Source of the DNA: Nilaparvata lugens
Lineage: Eukaryota > Arthropoda > Insecta > Hemiptera > Delphacidae
Direction of reading: 5' to 3'
DNA: 64,000 nucleotides
NCBI RefSeq assembly: GCF_014356525.2
Contig: NC_052512.1
Location: forward strand, 97,555-161,554
Shown: positions 23,140 through 34,130 of the stretch, piece by piece
Layout: each line of letters starts with the position of its first letter
Numbering within the stretch: position 1 is the first letter of the stretch
Translations under genes and position numbers: made by a program
The notes under the pieces: model-generated
Seen by the model: only the letters and a program-made list of their open reading frames with translations
What the model was told of the DNA's origin: nothing
Databases searched by the model: none

Positions 23140-23480
23140 CGAAGTGAGGTCTAAGATTCGAATCGACGGTTTGGGATTTCTCTTAATGTTTGAATGTTTG
23201 AATATTTGAATGTTCAAATGTTAATATGTTGCGCATTTACGGCGAAACGCGGTAATAGATTTTCATGGAATTTGACAGGTATGTTACTTTTTCAATGGTA
23301 CTCCAACGTGCATGTTGACGTATATACAAGGTTTATTCGCGTCGACGTATACACAAGGTTTTTGTAAATTTTGCATTTGAATGATAATATAAAAGGAAAA
23401 AGGAGCCTCCTTCATACGTCACTATTAGAGTAAAAATCAGACTATAGAATTATTCATCATAAATCAGCTGTCAAGTGATC
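23140..23480 (+). repeat. Dispersed repeat family B, copy 1
   Basis: Shares GAGCGAAGTGAGGTCTAAGA, GCGCATTTACGGCGAAACGC and GGAGCCTCCTTCATACG with 25615-25890. Copy 1 is longer by an inner GTTGACGTATATACAAGG duplication. No coding frame; mobile class unknown. Confidence 0.7.
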
Positions 23481-23869
23481 ACACAGATGTGTGGAGAAGT
23501 CAGTCTTTTGTTGTATTTCCATAAGGTCTATAGTTTCATGTTCATAGAACTACTAGTGATGAAATACATAAAACAGGCTTTATGATGGGGTGTGCTGGAA
23601 ACAATGAAAGGAGGGAAAATACCTACCCAACTATGGTTCCCCATGTAATAGGCAGGTAGAGGTTATGAAAGTAAGGAATGAAGGGTGAAGAGGAGCAGAA
23701 AAGGAAAGAATCGAAGAAGAGGATAGAAAAAAGAGAGAGATGAATATAAGAAGAGTTAGTTAGCGAGTCCACTACTAACAAATATCTAAAGAAAAAATGG
23801 CAGTGCAATCAGTAGTTTGAGCAGAAATCTCCAGCCATATTCGTCTATATCGAGAAATAATTTACTACA
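23481..23869. other. Unassigned region with a purine-rich stretch
   Basis: 23660-23760 is strongly purine-rich on the plus strand (GAAGAGGAGCAGAAAAGGAA). Nothing else recognised. Confidence 0.35.
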
Positions 23870-24715
23870 GGTCCAGTTTTTACTTTCCTTGTCTTATTAC
23901 CATAGGTAATACCATAGGGGAGTATTGCTTTCCGAAAAAAATTAAGGTACCCAAATCTTTAAATTTCTATACGTTTCAAGGTCACATGTGTCCAAAAAAG
24001 TGGTTTGTAGGTATTGGTCTATATGTGTGTATGTGCGTCTGTATACACGATATCTCTTCTCCCAATTAACGGAATGACTTCAAATTTGGAACTTGAGGTC
24101 CTTACAATATAAGGATCCGACATGAACAATTTCGATCAAATGCAATTCAAGATGGCGGCTAAAATGACGAAAAAGTTTTCAAAAACAGGGTTTTTCGCGA
24201 TTTTCTCGAAAACGGCTCCAACGATTTTGATCAAATTCATACCTAAAGAAGTCATTAATAAGCTCTATCAACTGCCACAAGTCCTATATCTGTAAAAATT
24301 TCAGAAGCACTGCCCCATCTATGCAAAGTTGGATTTCAGATTTCCAATTATCAGGCTTCAGATACAATTAAAATGAAAAATTCCAAATGAAAAAGATTAA
24401 GCATGAAAATCTCTACAATTAATGTTCAGTAACATTTTCATCTTAAATTTAAAATGAGCTCGAAATTCGAGAGAATAAGATTATTCAATAGCAAACTGTT
24501 GGCAAATGTTTATTCTATTAAATCATACACTATGAAGAAATAGCAGACTTCGTGTGCCTGCAGCGCTATTGTCCTGTCACCAGCTGGCTCAGATCTTAGA
24601 ATAGTAGACTTGAAATGCGCGTGATTACTAGCGTCAGTTGATCATTTTCATAACGGCAAGGAAAGTTGTGTGAGTGCGCCACACCAGATTTTTATATATA
24701 GTTTAGTTTGTCTAG
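23870..24715 (+). repeat. Dispersed repeat family A, copy 1
   Basis: Starts near TTACTTTCCTTGTCTTATTA and ends near GCGCCACACCAGATTTTTAT. The order of shared blocks matches 29605-30560: ACGTTTCAAGGTC, the dinucleotide-repeat site (only TATGTGTGTATGTGCGTC here), CGCGATTTTCTCGAAAACGG, then GATTGAGCATGAAAATC-like and GCAGCGCTATTGTCCTGTCA. Related fragments lie at 27641-28200 (inverted), 29100-29570 and 63056-63480 (inverted). 24716-25259 has no recognised feature. Confidence 0.75.
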
Positions 24716-25259
24716 TAATCTTAGATCTGGCAGGCTGTAACTAATTCCCATGCAGAAATAATCTTCAGAGCAAATTTCCCTCTCCAGAGGGTTACTGCAT
24801 TTACTTTTAAAAGGGGAAAAGCGACATTCCGATCTCTAGATTTCGATCTCTCAAATTAGAGTGGTTTATATATCAAGAACAAATTCAATAATTTATTGGT
24901 TCAACACAACGTTTGATTATTGTCTTATTATTTTTGTTTTCCCAATCTTACATTTTTCCAGCTCTCATGGAGAATCGTAAAAGCGACCTTTTTCCGAATT
25001 GAGTGGAGAAAATCAATATAAATTGCTCAAAAAATAATAATTCTGGGATGAAATCGTTCGTGAATCATCCGCAGGGAAACAATTCTGGAATAACAGTTCA
25101 ATGGCTTCGAATTGTTTCAGTTTAGAAGAAGTCAGGACAAAGTAGCACAAGGCAAAAAGGAGTGACCTCTAGTCAGCGTGGGTTCTCTCCTCTCAAAACG
25201 TAATAAATAACCAGTAAATAAACAATATTTCTTCTTCCTATGTTTCTCTCTCTTCTGTG

Positions 25260-25610
25260 AATTACTCGTTGTTTTATCTTTCTTGAACCGTTAATATATC
25301 ATGTTAAGACATGCGTGAAGCTATGCAGTGAAGTAAGAATTGCAACAAAAAAGAACCTACTATTAATCCTCTTAGTCTTCCTTTTCTTTATTATATACTT
25401 TCTCTTTTTTGTAAGCTACTGTCTTCAATTATCTAACTTCTTAAGCTGTGTACTACCATGGAGAAAATATAGCATAAGAAGAAATCCCATTTATGTTCAA
25501 AATCCCACTTTTAACTCAAGCCGATAGTCCTAGTAGTTCTTTTTCGTGGAGCTATGTGATGCAGGTAGTCTCTCATACTGTGCCGATCGTACACTCTCAC
25601 CCCAACAAAA
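25260..25610 (+). repeat. Dispersed repeat family C, copy 1
   Basis: Shares GAATTACTCGTTGTTTTATC and TTGCAACAAAAAAGAACCTA with the inverted right edge of the window (63760-64000), and CTTTTTCGTGGAGCTATGTG with 28905-28925. It therefore anchors the outer end of the inverted duplication. The 70-codon frame inside is not supported as a gene. Confidence 0.7.
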
Positions 25611-25614
25611 CAGT

Positions 25615-25890
25615 AATTGATCGAGCGAAGTGAGGTCTAAGATTCAAGTCGACGGTTTGGCGTTTCCCTTTATGTTTAAATGTTATATGTTGCGCATTTA
25701 CGGCGAAACGCGGTAATAGATTTTCATAAAATTTGCAGGTATATTCCTTCTTAAATTGCGCGTCGACGTATATACAAGGTTTTTGGAAATTTTGCATTTC
25801 AATGATAATATAAAAGGAAGAAGGAGCCTCCTTCATACGCCAATACTACCGTAAAAATCAGACTATAGAATATTCATCATAAATCAGCTG
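25615..25890 (+). repeat. Dispersed repeat family B, copy 2
   Basis: Directly follows family C and matches 23140-23480 from GAGCGAAGTGAGGTCTAAGA to TTCATCATAAATCAGCTGTC. Confidence 0.7.
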
Positions 25891-26419
25891 TCTAGTGGAT
25901 TATAATACCCTGTTCAAAAACATCGAACATCTTGAAAGTGTATCTTATCATTAACGTTAGTAAACAGTGATGTCCACTAACTTTGTCTTTCCTAAGCTGA
26001 GGCCATGATTATAGTTGGAGTTATTGATAGAGAACTTTTTTTTAATTTTTCTTTTTCAATCCGATTTCTAAAATGAAAAGTGAGAAATGAAGTTTGTAGG
26101 AAATCAACATTATGTAGTTATTTTGTTTATCTCAACACACCGATTTTTCGCCAACACGACAACACAGAATGTTCTCTGATGGGTTGATTGGATTGGCGTA
26201 TCGATGGCAGCAGACCTGATGAGAGCGCTCACGCACTCACATTCCGGGACGACACGTCACGGTACGATAGGACAAAAAGCTCTATGCTTATTTAGGATTT
26301 CTCTAGACATTTCAAATTCATAAATTATAAATGTAAGAGACAGTAGTCGACAGTAATCGGCTTGAATTAACAAGAGATCGGCTTGAAACCTGACACATGA
26401 ACAACACATACCATGGGAT
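25891..26419. other. Unassigned region with a small dispersed block
   Basis: 26220-26320 (CACGTCACGGTACGATAGGA, AAGCTCTATGCTTATTTAGG) recurs in the same orientation at 62850-62945. 26335-26420 carries the GACAGTAGTCGACAGTAATC block of family C, also at 29000 and, inverted, near 63620. No gene. Confidence 0.5.
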
Positions 26420-27640
26420 ATCTTTTTGTGCTATTTTTCTATGGTACTACATTATCACATTATTCTCATCCACTCTATCAACTTCCACAAGTCCCATATC
26501 TGTGAAAATTTCCGGAGCTCCGCCCCATCAATGCAGATAGATTCCCAATTATCAGGCTTCAGATACAATTGGAACAAAAAAAATCCAGTGGAGTAGATTG
26601 AGCATGAAAAATCTCTACATTTTCACCCAAAATTGAAATAAGCTTTAAATTCGAGAAAATGTGATTATTCAATTGCAAATTATTGTTGATTCTATTAAAT
26701 CATTCACTATGAAGAGAAGCAGACCTCATGTGGGTCTCCAGCGTTATTGCCCTGTCACCAGATGGCTCAAATATTTGAATAATAGACTTGAGATGCCGGG
26801 AACAATAGCGTCAGTGATCATTTTTCATAACGGCAAGGAAAGTTTGTGTGAGTGCGCCACACCAGATTTTTATCTAAAATATTACAGACGTGTTTGAAAA
26901 TGACCTAAGTTATGGTCGAGTTAGTCGTTGTAATATTTTACATAATAAGGGTAAATATAAGTTTTCATATTGTTCCAAACTTGTAGAATTGTGTTCTAAT
27001 TACTGAGCAAGTTAAGTAGGCCTAATACTATGTTGCAGTCTACGTCTTAAGGCTGTGCAAAGGCTAAAAAAAACTTTCTTAATGTACTGGTGATATTTTT
27101 CAAAGTTTTTCGAATTGTACCGGTACATATCAAAATGAAAAGTTTTCTTAGGAAACATTTTCTTCCAATCATTACTTTTTGAGATATGATCGCCTAAAGT
27201 TTAAATTTTGGGACAGGACGTTTCGAATTCGGTACGAGATGATTCTTCATGGTAATGTGAGTGAATAAAACAAGAAAATTTTGAAACATTTTCTGAAGAT
27301 ATATTTTTGAAAAAGTTATCAATTTACAAAAAAAAACTCACTAAACACTAATTTTGGTCATTTTTAGTAAATTAAATAACTTTCTCAAAAATTGATATTT
27401 TCAGAAATTTTTGTTTTATTGAATTAAATCATTATTAGCCTACTGTATAGTTATTTATTGGATTATTATTGTATTATCAATCTATCATTCTATTAATTTC
27501 AAGGGAACGGTACTTTAATTCTTTTTTATCAATAAATATATAGTAGCCCTGAATTCATAAATTTCATGAAAATGTTCAATTTTGACGACTCTTTGCCAAG
27601 AATATTAGATAATATTTTTCCTACCAAAACACGATAGCTA
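26420..27640 (+). repeat. Direct duplicate of 30130-30850, interrupted by an insertion
   Basis: 26470-26970 and 27420-27640 match 30130-30635 and 30635-30850 in order and orientation, including CAGCGTTATTGCCCTGTCAC, AGCCTACTGTATAGTTATTT and GACGACTCTTTGCCAAGAAT. The extra ~440 bases (26975-27420), including an F1 foldback half, are absent at 30635, so that copy shows the uninterrupted state. Confidence 0.75.
27047..27420 (+). repeat. Foldback MITE, family F1, copy 3 (partial)
   Basis: Starts TTAAGGCTGTGCAAAGGCTA and carries GTGATATTTTTCAAAG and TTTTTGAGATATGATCGCC of the F1 left arm plus part of the right arm. The outer right arm is missing. The intact TTAA at the left end supports the terminus proposed for 6141-6782. 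Confidence 0.75.
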
Positions 27641-28200
27641 TCAGCTAAAATAGCTATCTAGGGTATAAATTTGAAGAAAATCGTTTGAGCCGTTTTCGAG
27701 AAAACCGTGAAAAACATGGTTTTTTAGTAATTATCTGCCATTTTTCTCAAGAATATTACGGAGCTCCTGCAATTTTCCCAGAAATGAGACTCATGTCAGT
27801 TGATAGGGCTTTTAAATAGCTATCTATGGTATAATTTGAATAAAATTGTTAGAGCCGTTTTTGAGAAAATCGTGAAAAACATTGTTTTTTAGTAATTATC
27901 CGCCATTTTCTCCGCCATCTTGAATTGAATTTTATTGAATTTCTTATTGTCGTGTCCTCATGGTATAAGGACCTTAAGTTTAAAATTTCAAGTCAATCGG
28001 TTAATTAGAAATGGAGTTATCGTGTTCACAGACATACACACATACACACACACACACATACACACACACACACACACACATACAAACACACACACACACA
28101 GACCAACACCCAAAAATCATGTTTTTGGACTCAGGGGACCTTGAAACGTATAGAAAACTTGAAATTGGGGTACCCTAATTTTTTTTGGAAAGCAATACTT
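27641..28200 (-). repeat. Dispersed repeat family A, inverted copy with (CA)n
   Basis: 27900-28200 is the reverse complement of the start of family A (GGACCTTGAAACGTATAG, AAGCAATACTTTCCTTACC). It includes a CA microsatellite at 28033-28100. The part 27630-27900 is an internal tandem duplication of about 170 bp, both halves ending in TTTTTTAGTAATTATC. Confidence 0.7.
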
Positions 28201-28204
28201 TCCT

Positions 28205-28600
28205 TACCTATGGTAGTAGGGCAAGGAAAGTAACAAGGAGCTTCAATTTATCTTACCATAAGCAGCAGATGCTCTTTTGTATCTTTTCAAAAGCAACGTG
28301 TTGCATCCGAAAAGATACACAAGGAGCTTCAATGTATCTTACCATAAGCAGCAGATGCTCTCTTGTATCTTCTCGAAAGCTATTTCTTGCATCCGAAAAG
28401 ATACACAAGGAGTTTTAATGAATCTTACCTCAAGCAGCAGATGCTCTCTTTTATCTTATCCAAAGCAACGTGTTGCAATCAAAAAGATGAACAAGGTGCT
28501 TTAATGTCTCTTACCATAAGCAGCAGATGCTCTCTTGAATCTTCTCGAAGGCAATTTGCTGCATCCGAACAGATACACAAGGAACTTTTTGGAGTAACAT
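28205..28600 (+). repeat. 86-bp hairpin VNTR, array 1 (about 5 units)
   Basis: Units repeat at 86 bp: the AAAGATACAC-type junction falls at 28314, 28400, 28486 and 28572. Each unit contains an imperfect inverted repeat from TGTATCTTTTC to AAAAGATACA around GCAACGTGTTGC. The array abuts the end of family A on its left. On its right lies the block CTTTTTGGAGTAACATCC, then AGCACAACACAGCCTATC, as at the other arrays. It belongs to the GCAGCAGATGCTC subfamily. Confidence 0.9.
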
Positions 28601-28799
28601 CCTTCCAGCACAACACAGCCTATCATCCTTTGAGTTGTCCAAGGAAATCGCATCTCTGCTGACTGTATTCTTGATTCAAGCTTTATAGAATATCGCGTTC
28701 TGAAGCTTTATATTTTGTTATCAAGAATTATGTAATATTGATGATATAAAACTATGTAATATTGCGTTATGAAGCGTTATATTTTGTTATCAAGACTTA

Positions 28800-29570
28800 T
28801 CTAACTTCTTAAGAATGTACTATCATAAATGAAAGATGGCATGAGGAGAAATCCTATTTACGTTCAAAATTCCACTGTTAACTCAACTTATCAAGCCGAT
28901 GGTCCTAGTAGTTCTTTTTCGTGGAGCTATGTGACGCAGGTAGTCTCTCATACTGTGCCGTTCGTACACTCTCACCCCAACAAAACAAAAATAATAATAG
29001 ACAGTAGTCGACAGTAATCGGCTTGAGTTAACAAGAATTCGGCGTGAAACCTGAAACATAAACAACACATAACATGGGATAATTATCTTATTGTGCTATT
29101 TTCCCCTATGGTACTAATTATCACATTATCCTTATCCACTCTATCACCTTTCGTGATAGAAAGGCTCCGCCACATCTATGCAAATTTTGACTTTAGATTC
29201 CCAATTATCAGTCTTCAGATACAATTTGAACAAAAATTCTAAGTGGAAAAGATTGAGCATGAAAATCTCTACAATTAATGTTCAGTAACATTCTCACCTA
29301 TAATTCAATATATTTGAAAAAGTTATATATATTTATATATATTTGAGAAAAAGTTATTATTTCAGTTGAAAGATGTTGGCAACTGTTGATTCTTTTAAAT
29401 CATTCACTATGGAGAGATAGCAGACCTCGTGTGTCTCCAGCGTTATCGTCCTGTCACCAGCTGGCTTGGATCTTTGAATAGTAGACTTGAGATGCGCGTG
29501 AACACTAGCGTCAGGTGATCAATTTTCATAACGGCAAGCAAAGTTGAGTGAGTGTGCCACACCAGATTTT
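28800..29570 (+). repeat. Family C copy 2 followed by a family A fragment
   Basis: 28850-29070 is family C; 29100-29570 is the 3' part of family A, ending GTGAGTGTGCCACACCAG. The whole unit is present in reverse at 63056-63780, with shared words AGTCTCTCATACTGTGCCG and TATCACATTATCCTTATCC. Confidence 0.75.
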
Positions 29571-29604
29571 TCAAAATTATAAGAAGAGTATGAAAACTTG
29601 TAGT

Positions 29605-29781
29605 ACCCTTTTACTTTCCTTGCCCTATTACCATAGGTAAGGGAAGTATTGTTTTCCGAAAAAATTAAGGTACCCCAATTTCTAAATTTCTATACGTTTC
29701 AAGGTCCCCTGAGTCCGAAAACTGGTTTTTGGGTATTGGTCTGTATGTGTGTGTGTGTGTGGTGTGTGTGTGTGTGTGTGG

Positions 29782-29812
<31 letters not shown>

Positions 29813-29837
29813 GTGTGTGTGTGTGTGTGTGTGGTGT

Positions 29838-29869
<32 letters not shown>

Positions 29870-30560
29870 TGTGTGTGTGTGTGTGTGTGTGTATGAGTGT
29901 ATGTGCGTCTGTGTACACGATATCTCATCTCCCAATTAACGGAATGACTTGAAATTGGAACTTAAGGTCCTTTCACAATAAGGATCCGACACGAACAATT
30001 TCGATCAAATGCTATGCAAGATGGCGGCTGAAATGGCGAAAATGTTGTCAAAAACAGGGTTTTTCGTGATTTTCTCGGAAACGGCTCCAACGATTTTGAT
30101 CAAATTCATACCTAAAATAGTCATCGATAAGCTCTCTCAACTGCCACAAGTCCCATATCTGTAAAAATTTCAGGAGCTCCGCCCCATCAATGCAGATAGA
30201 TTTCCAATTATCAGGCTTCAGATACAATTGAAACAAAAAAATCAAGTGGAGTAGATTGAGCATGAAAATCTCTACATTTTCACCCAAAATTGAAATAAGC
30301 TTTAAATTCGAGAAAATGTGATTATTCAATTGCAAATTATTGTTGATTCTATTAAATCATTCACTATGAAGAGAGAGCAGACCTCATGTGTGTCTCCAGC
30401 GTTATTGCCCTGTCACCAGCTGGCTCAAATTTTGAATAATATACTTGAGATGCGCGGGAACAATAGCGTCAGTGATCAATTTCATAACGGCAAGGAAAGT
30501 TGTGTGAGTGCGCCACACCAGATTTTTATCTTGAAAATATTACAACCACCATTTTGAAAA
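29605..30560 (+). repeat. Dispersed repeat family A, complete copy with (GT)n
   Basis: Runs from TTACTTTCCTTGCCCTATTA to GTGCGCCACACCAGATTTTT. A GT microsatellite occupies 29744-29893. On the minus strand, 30048-30335 is an open frame of 95 codons; it recurs partly in the other copies but has no recognised domain, so I do not call a gene. 30561-30870 is the shared block that also appears at 26900-27640. Confidence 0.75.
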
Positions 30561-31159
30561 TGACCTAAGTTATGGTCGAAGCTAGTCGTTGTAATATTTT
30601 AAATAATAAAGGTAATATAAGTTTTCATATTGTTCTTATTGAATTAAATCATTATAGCCTACTGTATAGTTATTTATTGGATTATTATTGTTTATCAATC
30701 TATCATTCTATTATTTCAAGGAAAGGGTACTTTAATTCTTTTTTATCAATAAATATATAGTAGCCCTGAATATTTCATAAATTTCATGAAATGTTCAATT
30801 TTGACGACTCTTTGCCAAGAATATTAGGTAATATTTTTCCTACCAAAACACGAACGGAAGTAAGAGATTGAATGAAAGACTGCGAACAAAGAAAATCCAA
30901 CTTGGATTGAATTCAATCCGAGCGTGTACATCGCTCGCTATTTGCTACAAATCTGGTCTTGTCTCCTCACCTCACTTTTTCGAAATTCTTTATTCCGGGG
31001 AGACGAGACATCAGACTGCATAATCAAATAAGCCGATTCTGTCTTCAGATGAAAAGAGGAGGATAAGATGAGACCTCAAGAGTGCGTTTAGTTATAGACG
31101 TGACTAAACGAAACGAGAATCAGAAAAAGTTTTCTCACTCTGAGAATTCCCAGTTATAT

Positions 31160-31320
31160 CACTCTCAGGGTCGGTTGCACAAAAGCTGGTTCAATTTTAA
31201 GCGTGATTAATTCCATGAGAACCAATCAGAGAAGTCGTTTTTCCTAAAAGGCCTTCTCTGGTTGGCTCTCGTGAAAGTGATCACGGTTAAAATTTAACCC
31301 GCTTTGTGTGACCGGCACTA
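31160..31320. repeat. Foldback MITE (GGTTGCACAAAAGC type)
   Basis: GTTGCACAAAAGCTGGTTCA on the left pairs with the inverted GCTTTGTGTGACCGGCAC on the right; inner arms ACCAATCAGAGAAG / CTTCTCTGGTTGG also pair. Same family as 1605-1745. The right arm of the large inverted repeat has only half of it, at 59790-59875. Confidence 0.8.
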
Positions 31321-32780
31321 GATCAGTTAATTCTGAACAGGTTGGTTAGAGTTAGATTCAGCTAGTTCAATCACTGGTCAGTTTCGATTCGAAGGAGACT
31401 ACTGTCACTTTTGTATTATTCTCAGAATGCAAAATTTTAGAAAAACCATATACGTCGACGCACGTTGTTTCAAAGTACTGTATACCAAAATCATCCATTC
31501 AAATCGGACATAACTGCAGTACAAACAAGCACACAATCAATAGATCAAGTCGAAACTGAGCCCCAATTAATTGAAGCCTCAATAAGACATGAAATATTCA
31601 TGCTAATTTCTACGTTAATCGTAATATTTTTTCCAACTCATTGGAGCTTCAATGAGGAAACTATGAATATTTATGTGAATTTCAACGTTGATCGTCAATT
31701 TCCCTCAACTCTATACTCAATCAGAGCACCAATAACCAATAAGATATAAAATATTCATGTTAAATTTCGCATGCAAAGACATATTATTCATTTATTAGGT
31801 TAGCACAAACCATGATTGGAGAAGAAAAACAGGCTATTGCCCAAAACTTCTTCAATTTCCCAATTTAGTTTCGAATTGTCCGTAATACAATAAATTGTCC
31901 AAATTAATTCCAAATTTCAATTGTGATTATTTTTCTTCCATTGTTTTTCATGTTTTTCATGTTTTCAAATGTTTTCCAAGTGTTTTTGCAATGTTTTTCA
32001 GTGTTTCCAATGTGTCCCCAATGTTTTTCAAATGTTTTTTGATCTGATATAATTATAATTCCCTTGGTAAAATATTAATTTAATGTCAAAATCAAGAATA
32101 TTTATTTTTTCATAATTTTATTCAAAAATTTGCTTTCATAACTGAGATCAGATTTTAATTTCTATTCAAACCTGAAATGGCGCCCATTTAAAAAGCTGTG
32201 ATACACCAATATGAATTTCAAAACAACAGAAATTAGGTTATTTGGTAGGTATTCTATTCCAATTTCTTAAAAAAAAATAGAAATCCTATTTAAAATAAGT
32301 AATTTCAATGGAAATAATTCTGAAAATAAACTTTCAATATTATTTATACGGTACGAGTAGGTCTAACTGAAGTTTAGGATGATTGGTATAAACTTTTAAA
32401 ATGTCATTTCAGGTATTTTAATTGTGTTTCTATACGGTAATGTCTAGAAATTATTTCATTGTTTCAAAAATACATTTTAAATCAATTATACGACTTGAGT
32501 ACTAAAGTATTTTGATAGAATGAAAAAAAAATGGCGGCTGAGAATTTGTGTCTTTTGTACAGTCACTGTCAAAGTAGTAAAATGAAATATTCTGGCAAAC
32601 AGACAACATTGCAAAGCTAGAGAGAGATAGCGCTATCTATTTGTTGTATGATGGAAAAGAACTCCACCGTTTCATAACATTGCAATCATACTTTAATTTC
32701 CACATTAAATCAAACCAAATTCATTTCCAATACCCACAGAAGAACATCTACATCATATCTGCACATCTGCATCATCCATC
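31321..32780. other. Region with no counterpart in the right arm
   Basis: No gene or known repeat. 31935-32040 is a degenerate tandem of an ATGTTTTTCA-like unit of roughly 10-14 bases. A 94-codon frame at 31465-31749 shows no motif. The segment is missing from the matching place near 59.75 kb, so it is an insertion here or a deletion there. Confidence 0.45.
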
Positions 32781-33110
32781 TCTGCTTCATAATAAGACAA
32801 CTTCAGTCTGTAGGTTAAGATTTAGCAATAATGAAACTACTCTCGAAAAATCCTCAACGCTGAACTAGAGTTGAATTTTGTTTTGCTATAGATATAAGTA
32901 GAGAACCTGGAATCTGAATATTTTCTCCACTCTTCTCTCTTCCGTCACCACTATTCTGTCTTTCTTTATCCGTCACTTTTCCACGTCTGTTTCTCCTTCC
33001 ACGGTTCTCCATCCATCCCTCATCGGTCTTTCTCTCATTCTCTTCTTCTATATGCAATTCATCTCAACTCTCCATCCTTCTCTCTCACTTCGGATTACTT
33101 GATCTTATAG
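32781..33110. repeat. Uninterrupted paralogue of the LTR-element target site
   Basis: Reads through ATGAAACTACTCTCG, CCTCAACGCTGAACTAGAG, GAATATTTTCTCCACTC and TTCTCTCTTCCGTC. The same blocks, inverted, flank the Ty3/gypsy element at 59494-59600 and 47280-47559. The pyrimidine-rich part 32930-33090 is single copy here but duplicated in the right arm. It is the state without the retrotransposon. Confidence 0.8.
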
Positions 33111-33434
33111 AGACTCCGAAGTGGTACTTCTTTGAGAAATGGACCCCCTCTTAGTTTCTCTCAGTTTCTACTTTTTTATTTTGATCAAGAGCTTTGAGTC
33201 AGTTTTGATTAAATTGTTAGGTATATTCTTTACATGGAGCTAGCTAGCTATCTTCCTCAAGGAGTGCTCTTCCATCATCGTGATCGTAATAATCATCATT
33301 GGTGGTAGTTTCAGGACAAGAGCATGAATTAAATAACCAAGTACATCCGGGACCTGTAGCTCTGCCTATCGGTGGAGGGCCATTATACTACAACTACAAT
33401 ACTACCCGTTCAAAACCATCCAACATTTTAAAAA

Positions 33435-33860
33435 TGTGTCTCTCCATAAGCAAAGATGCTCTTTCGTATCTTCTCAAAAACAACGTGTTGCAATCGAAAA
33501 GATACACAAGGAGCTTTAATGTATCTCACCATAAGCAGCAGATGCTCTCTTTTATCGGAAGCAACTGTTACATCCAAAAAGATACACAAGGAGCTTCAAT
33601 GTATCTTACCATAAGCAGCAAATGCTCTCTTGTATCTTCTCATAAGCAATTTGTTGCATCCGAAAAGATACACAAGGAGTTTTAATGTATCTTACCATAA
33701 GCAGCAGAAGCTCTTTTGTATCTTATCCAAAGCAACGTGTTGCAATCGAAAAAGATAACAGGAGCTTCAATGTCTCTCACCATAAGCAGCAGATGCTCCC
33801 TTGTATCTTCTCGAAGGCAATTTGTTGCATCCGAAAAGATACACAAGGAGCTTTTTGGAG
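33435..33860 (+). repeat. 86-bp hairpin VNTR, array 2 (about 5 units)
   Basis: The GATACAC-type junctions fall at 33501, 33581, 33667, 33754 and 33838, i.e. 86 bp with small indels. Left flank: CTACCCGTTCAAAACCATCC; right flank: CTTTTTGGAGTAGCATCC then AGCACAACACAGCCTATC. It corresponds to the inverted array at 46545-46930. Confidence 0.9.
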
Positions 33861-34012
33861 TAGCATCCTTCTAGCACAACACAGCCTATCATCCTTTGTG
33901 TGTCCAAGGAATCGCCTCTCTGCTGACTGTATTCTTGATTCAAGCTTTATATAATATGGCGTTATGAAGCGTTATATTTTGTTATCAAGAATTATGTAAT
34001 ATTGATGATATA

Positions 34013-34130
34013 GAACAAAGTATTAGAGCAGTAGTTCAGGACATCACTCCAGATCGACAATGTATGGCGTGAAATTAAATATCGTCTAGATATCACATGT
34101 GCAACAATAAGTGCTCGCGAAAAAATCTGA
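34013..34130 (+). pseudogene. C-terminal fragment of a Tc1/mariner-like (DDE) transposase
   Basis: One frame reads IRAVVQDITPDR and, after a one-base shift at about 34059, the next reads NVWREIKYRLDITCATISA before a stop at 34128-34130. This resembles the C-terminal end of insect Tc1/mariner-type transposase-like proteins (ITP..L.NVWREIEYRLD). The catalytic core is not present. It lies in a roughly 1-kb stretch that the right arm lacks. Confidence 0.5.

Noticed and set aside
29649..29952. Cys/Val-rich and His/Thr-rich frames
   Set aside because: Product of the (GT)n/(CA)n microsatellite.
31465..31749. 94-codon frame as a host gene
   Set aside because: No motif, no splice context, AT-rich composition, and it is missing from the paralogous arm.
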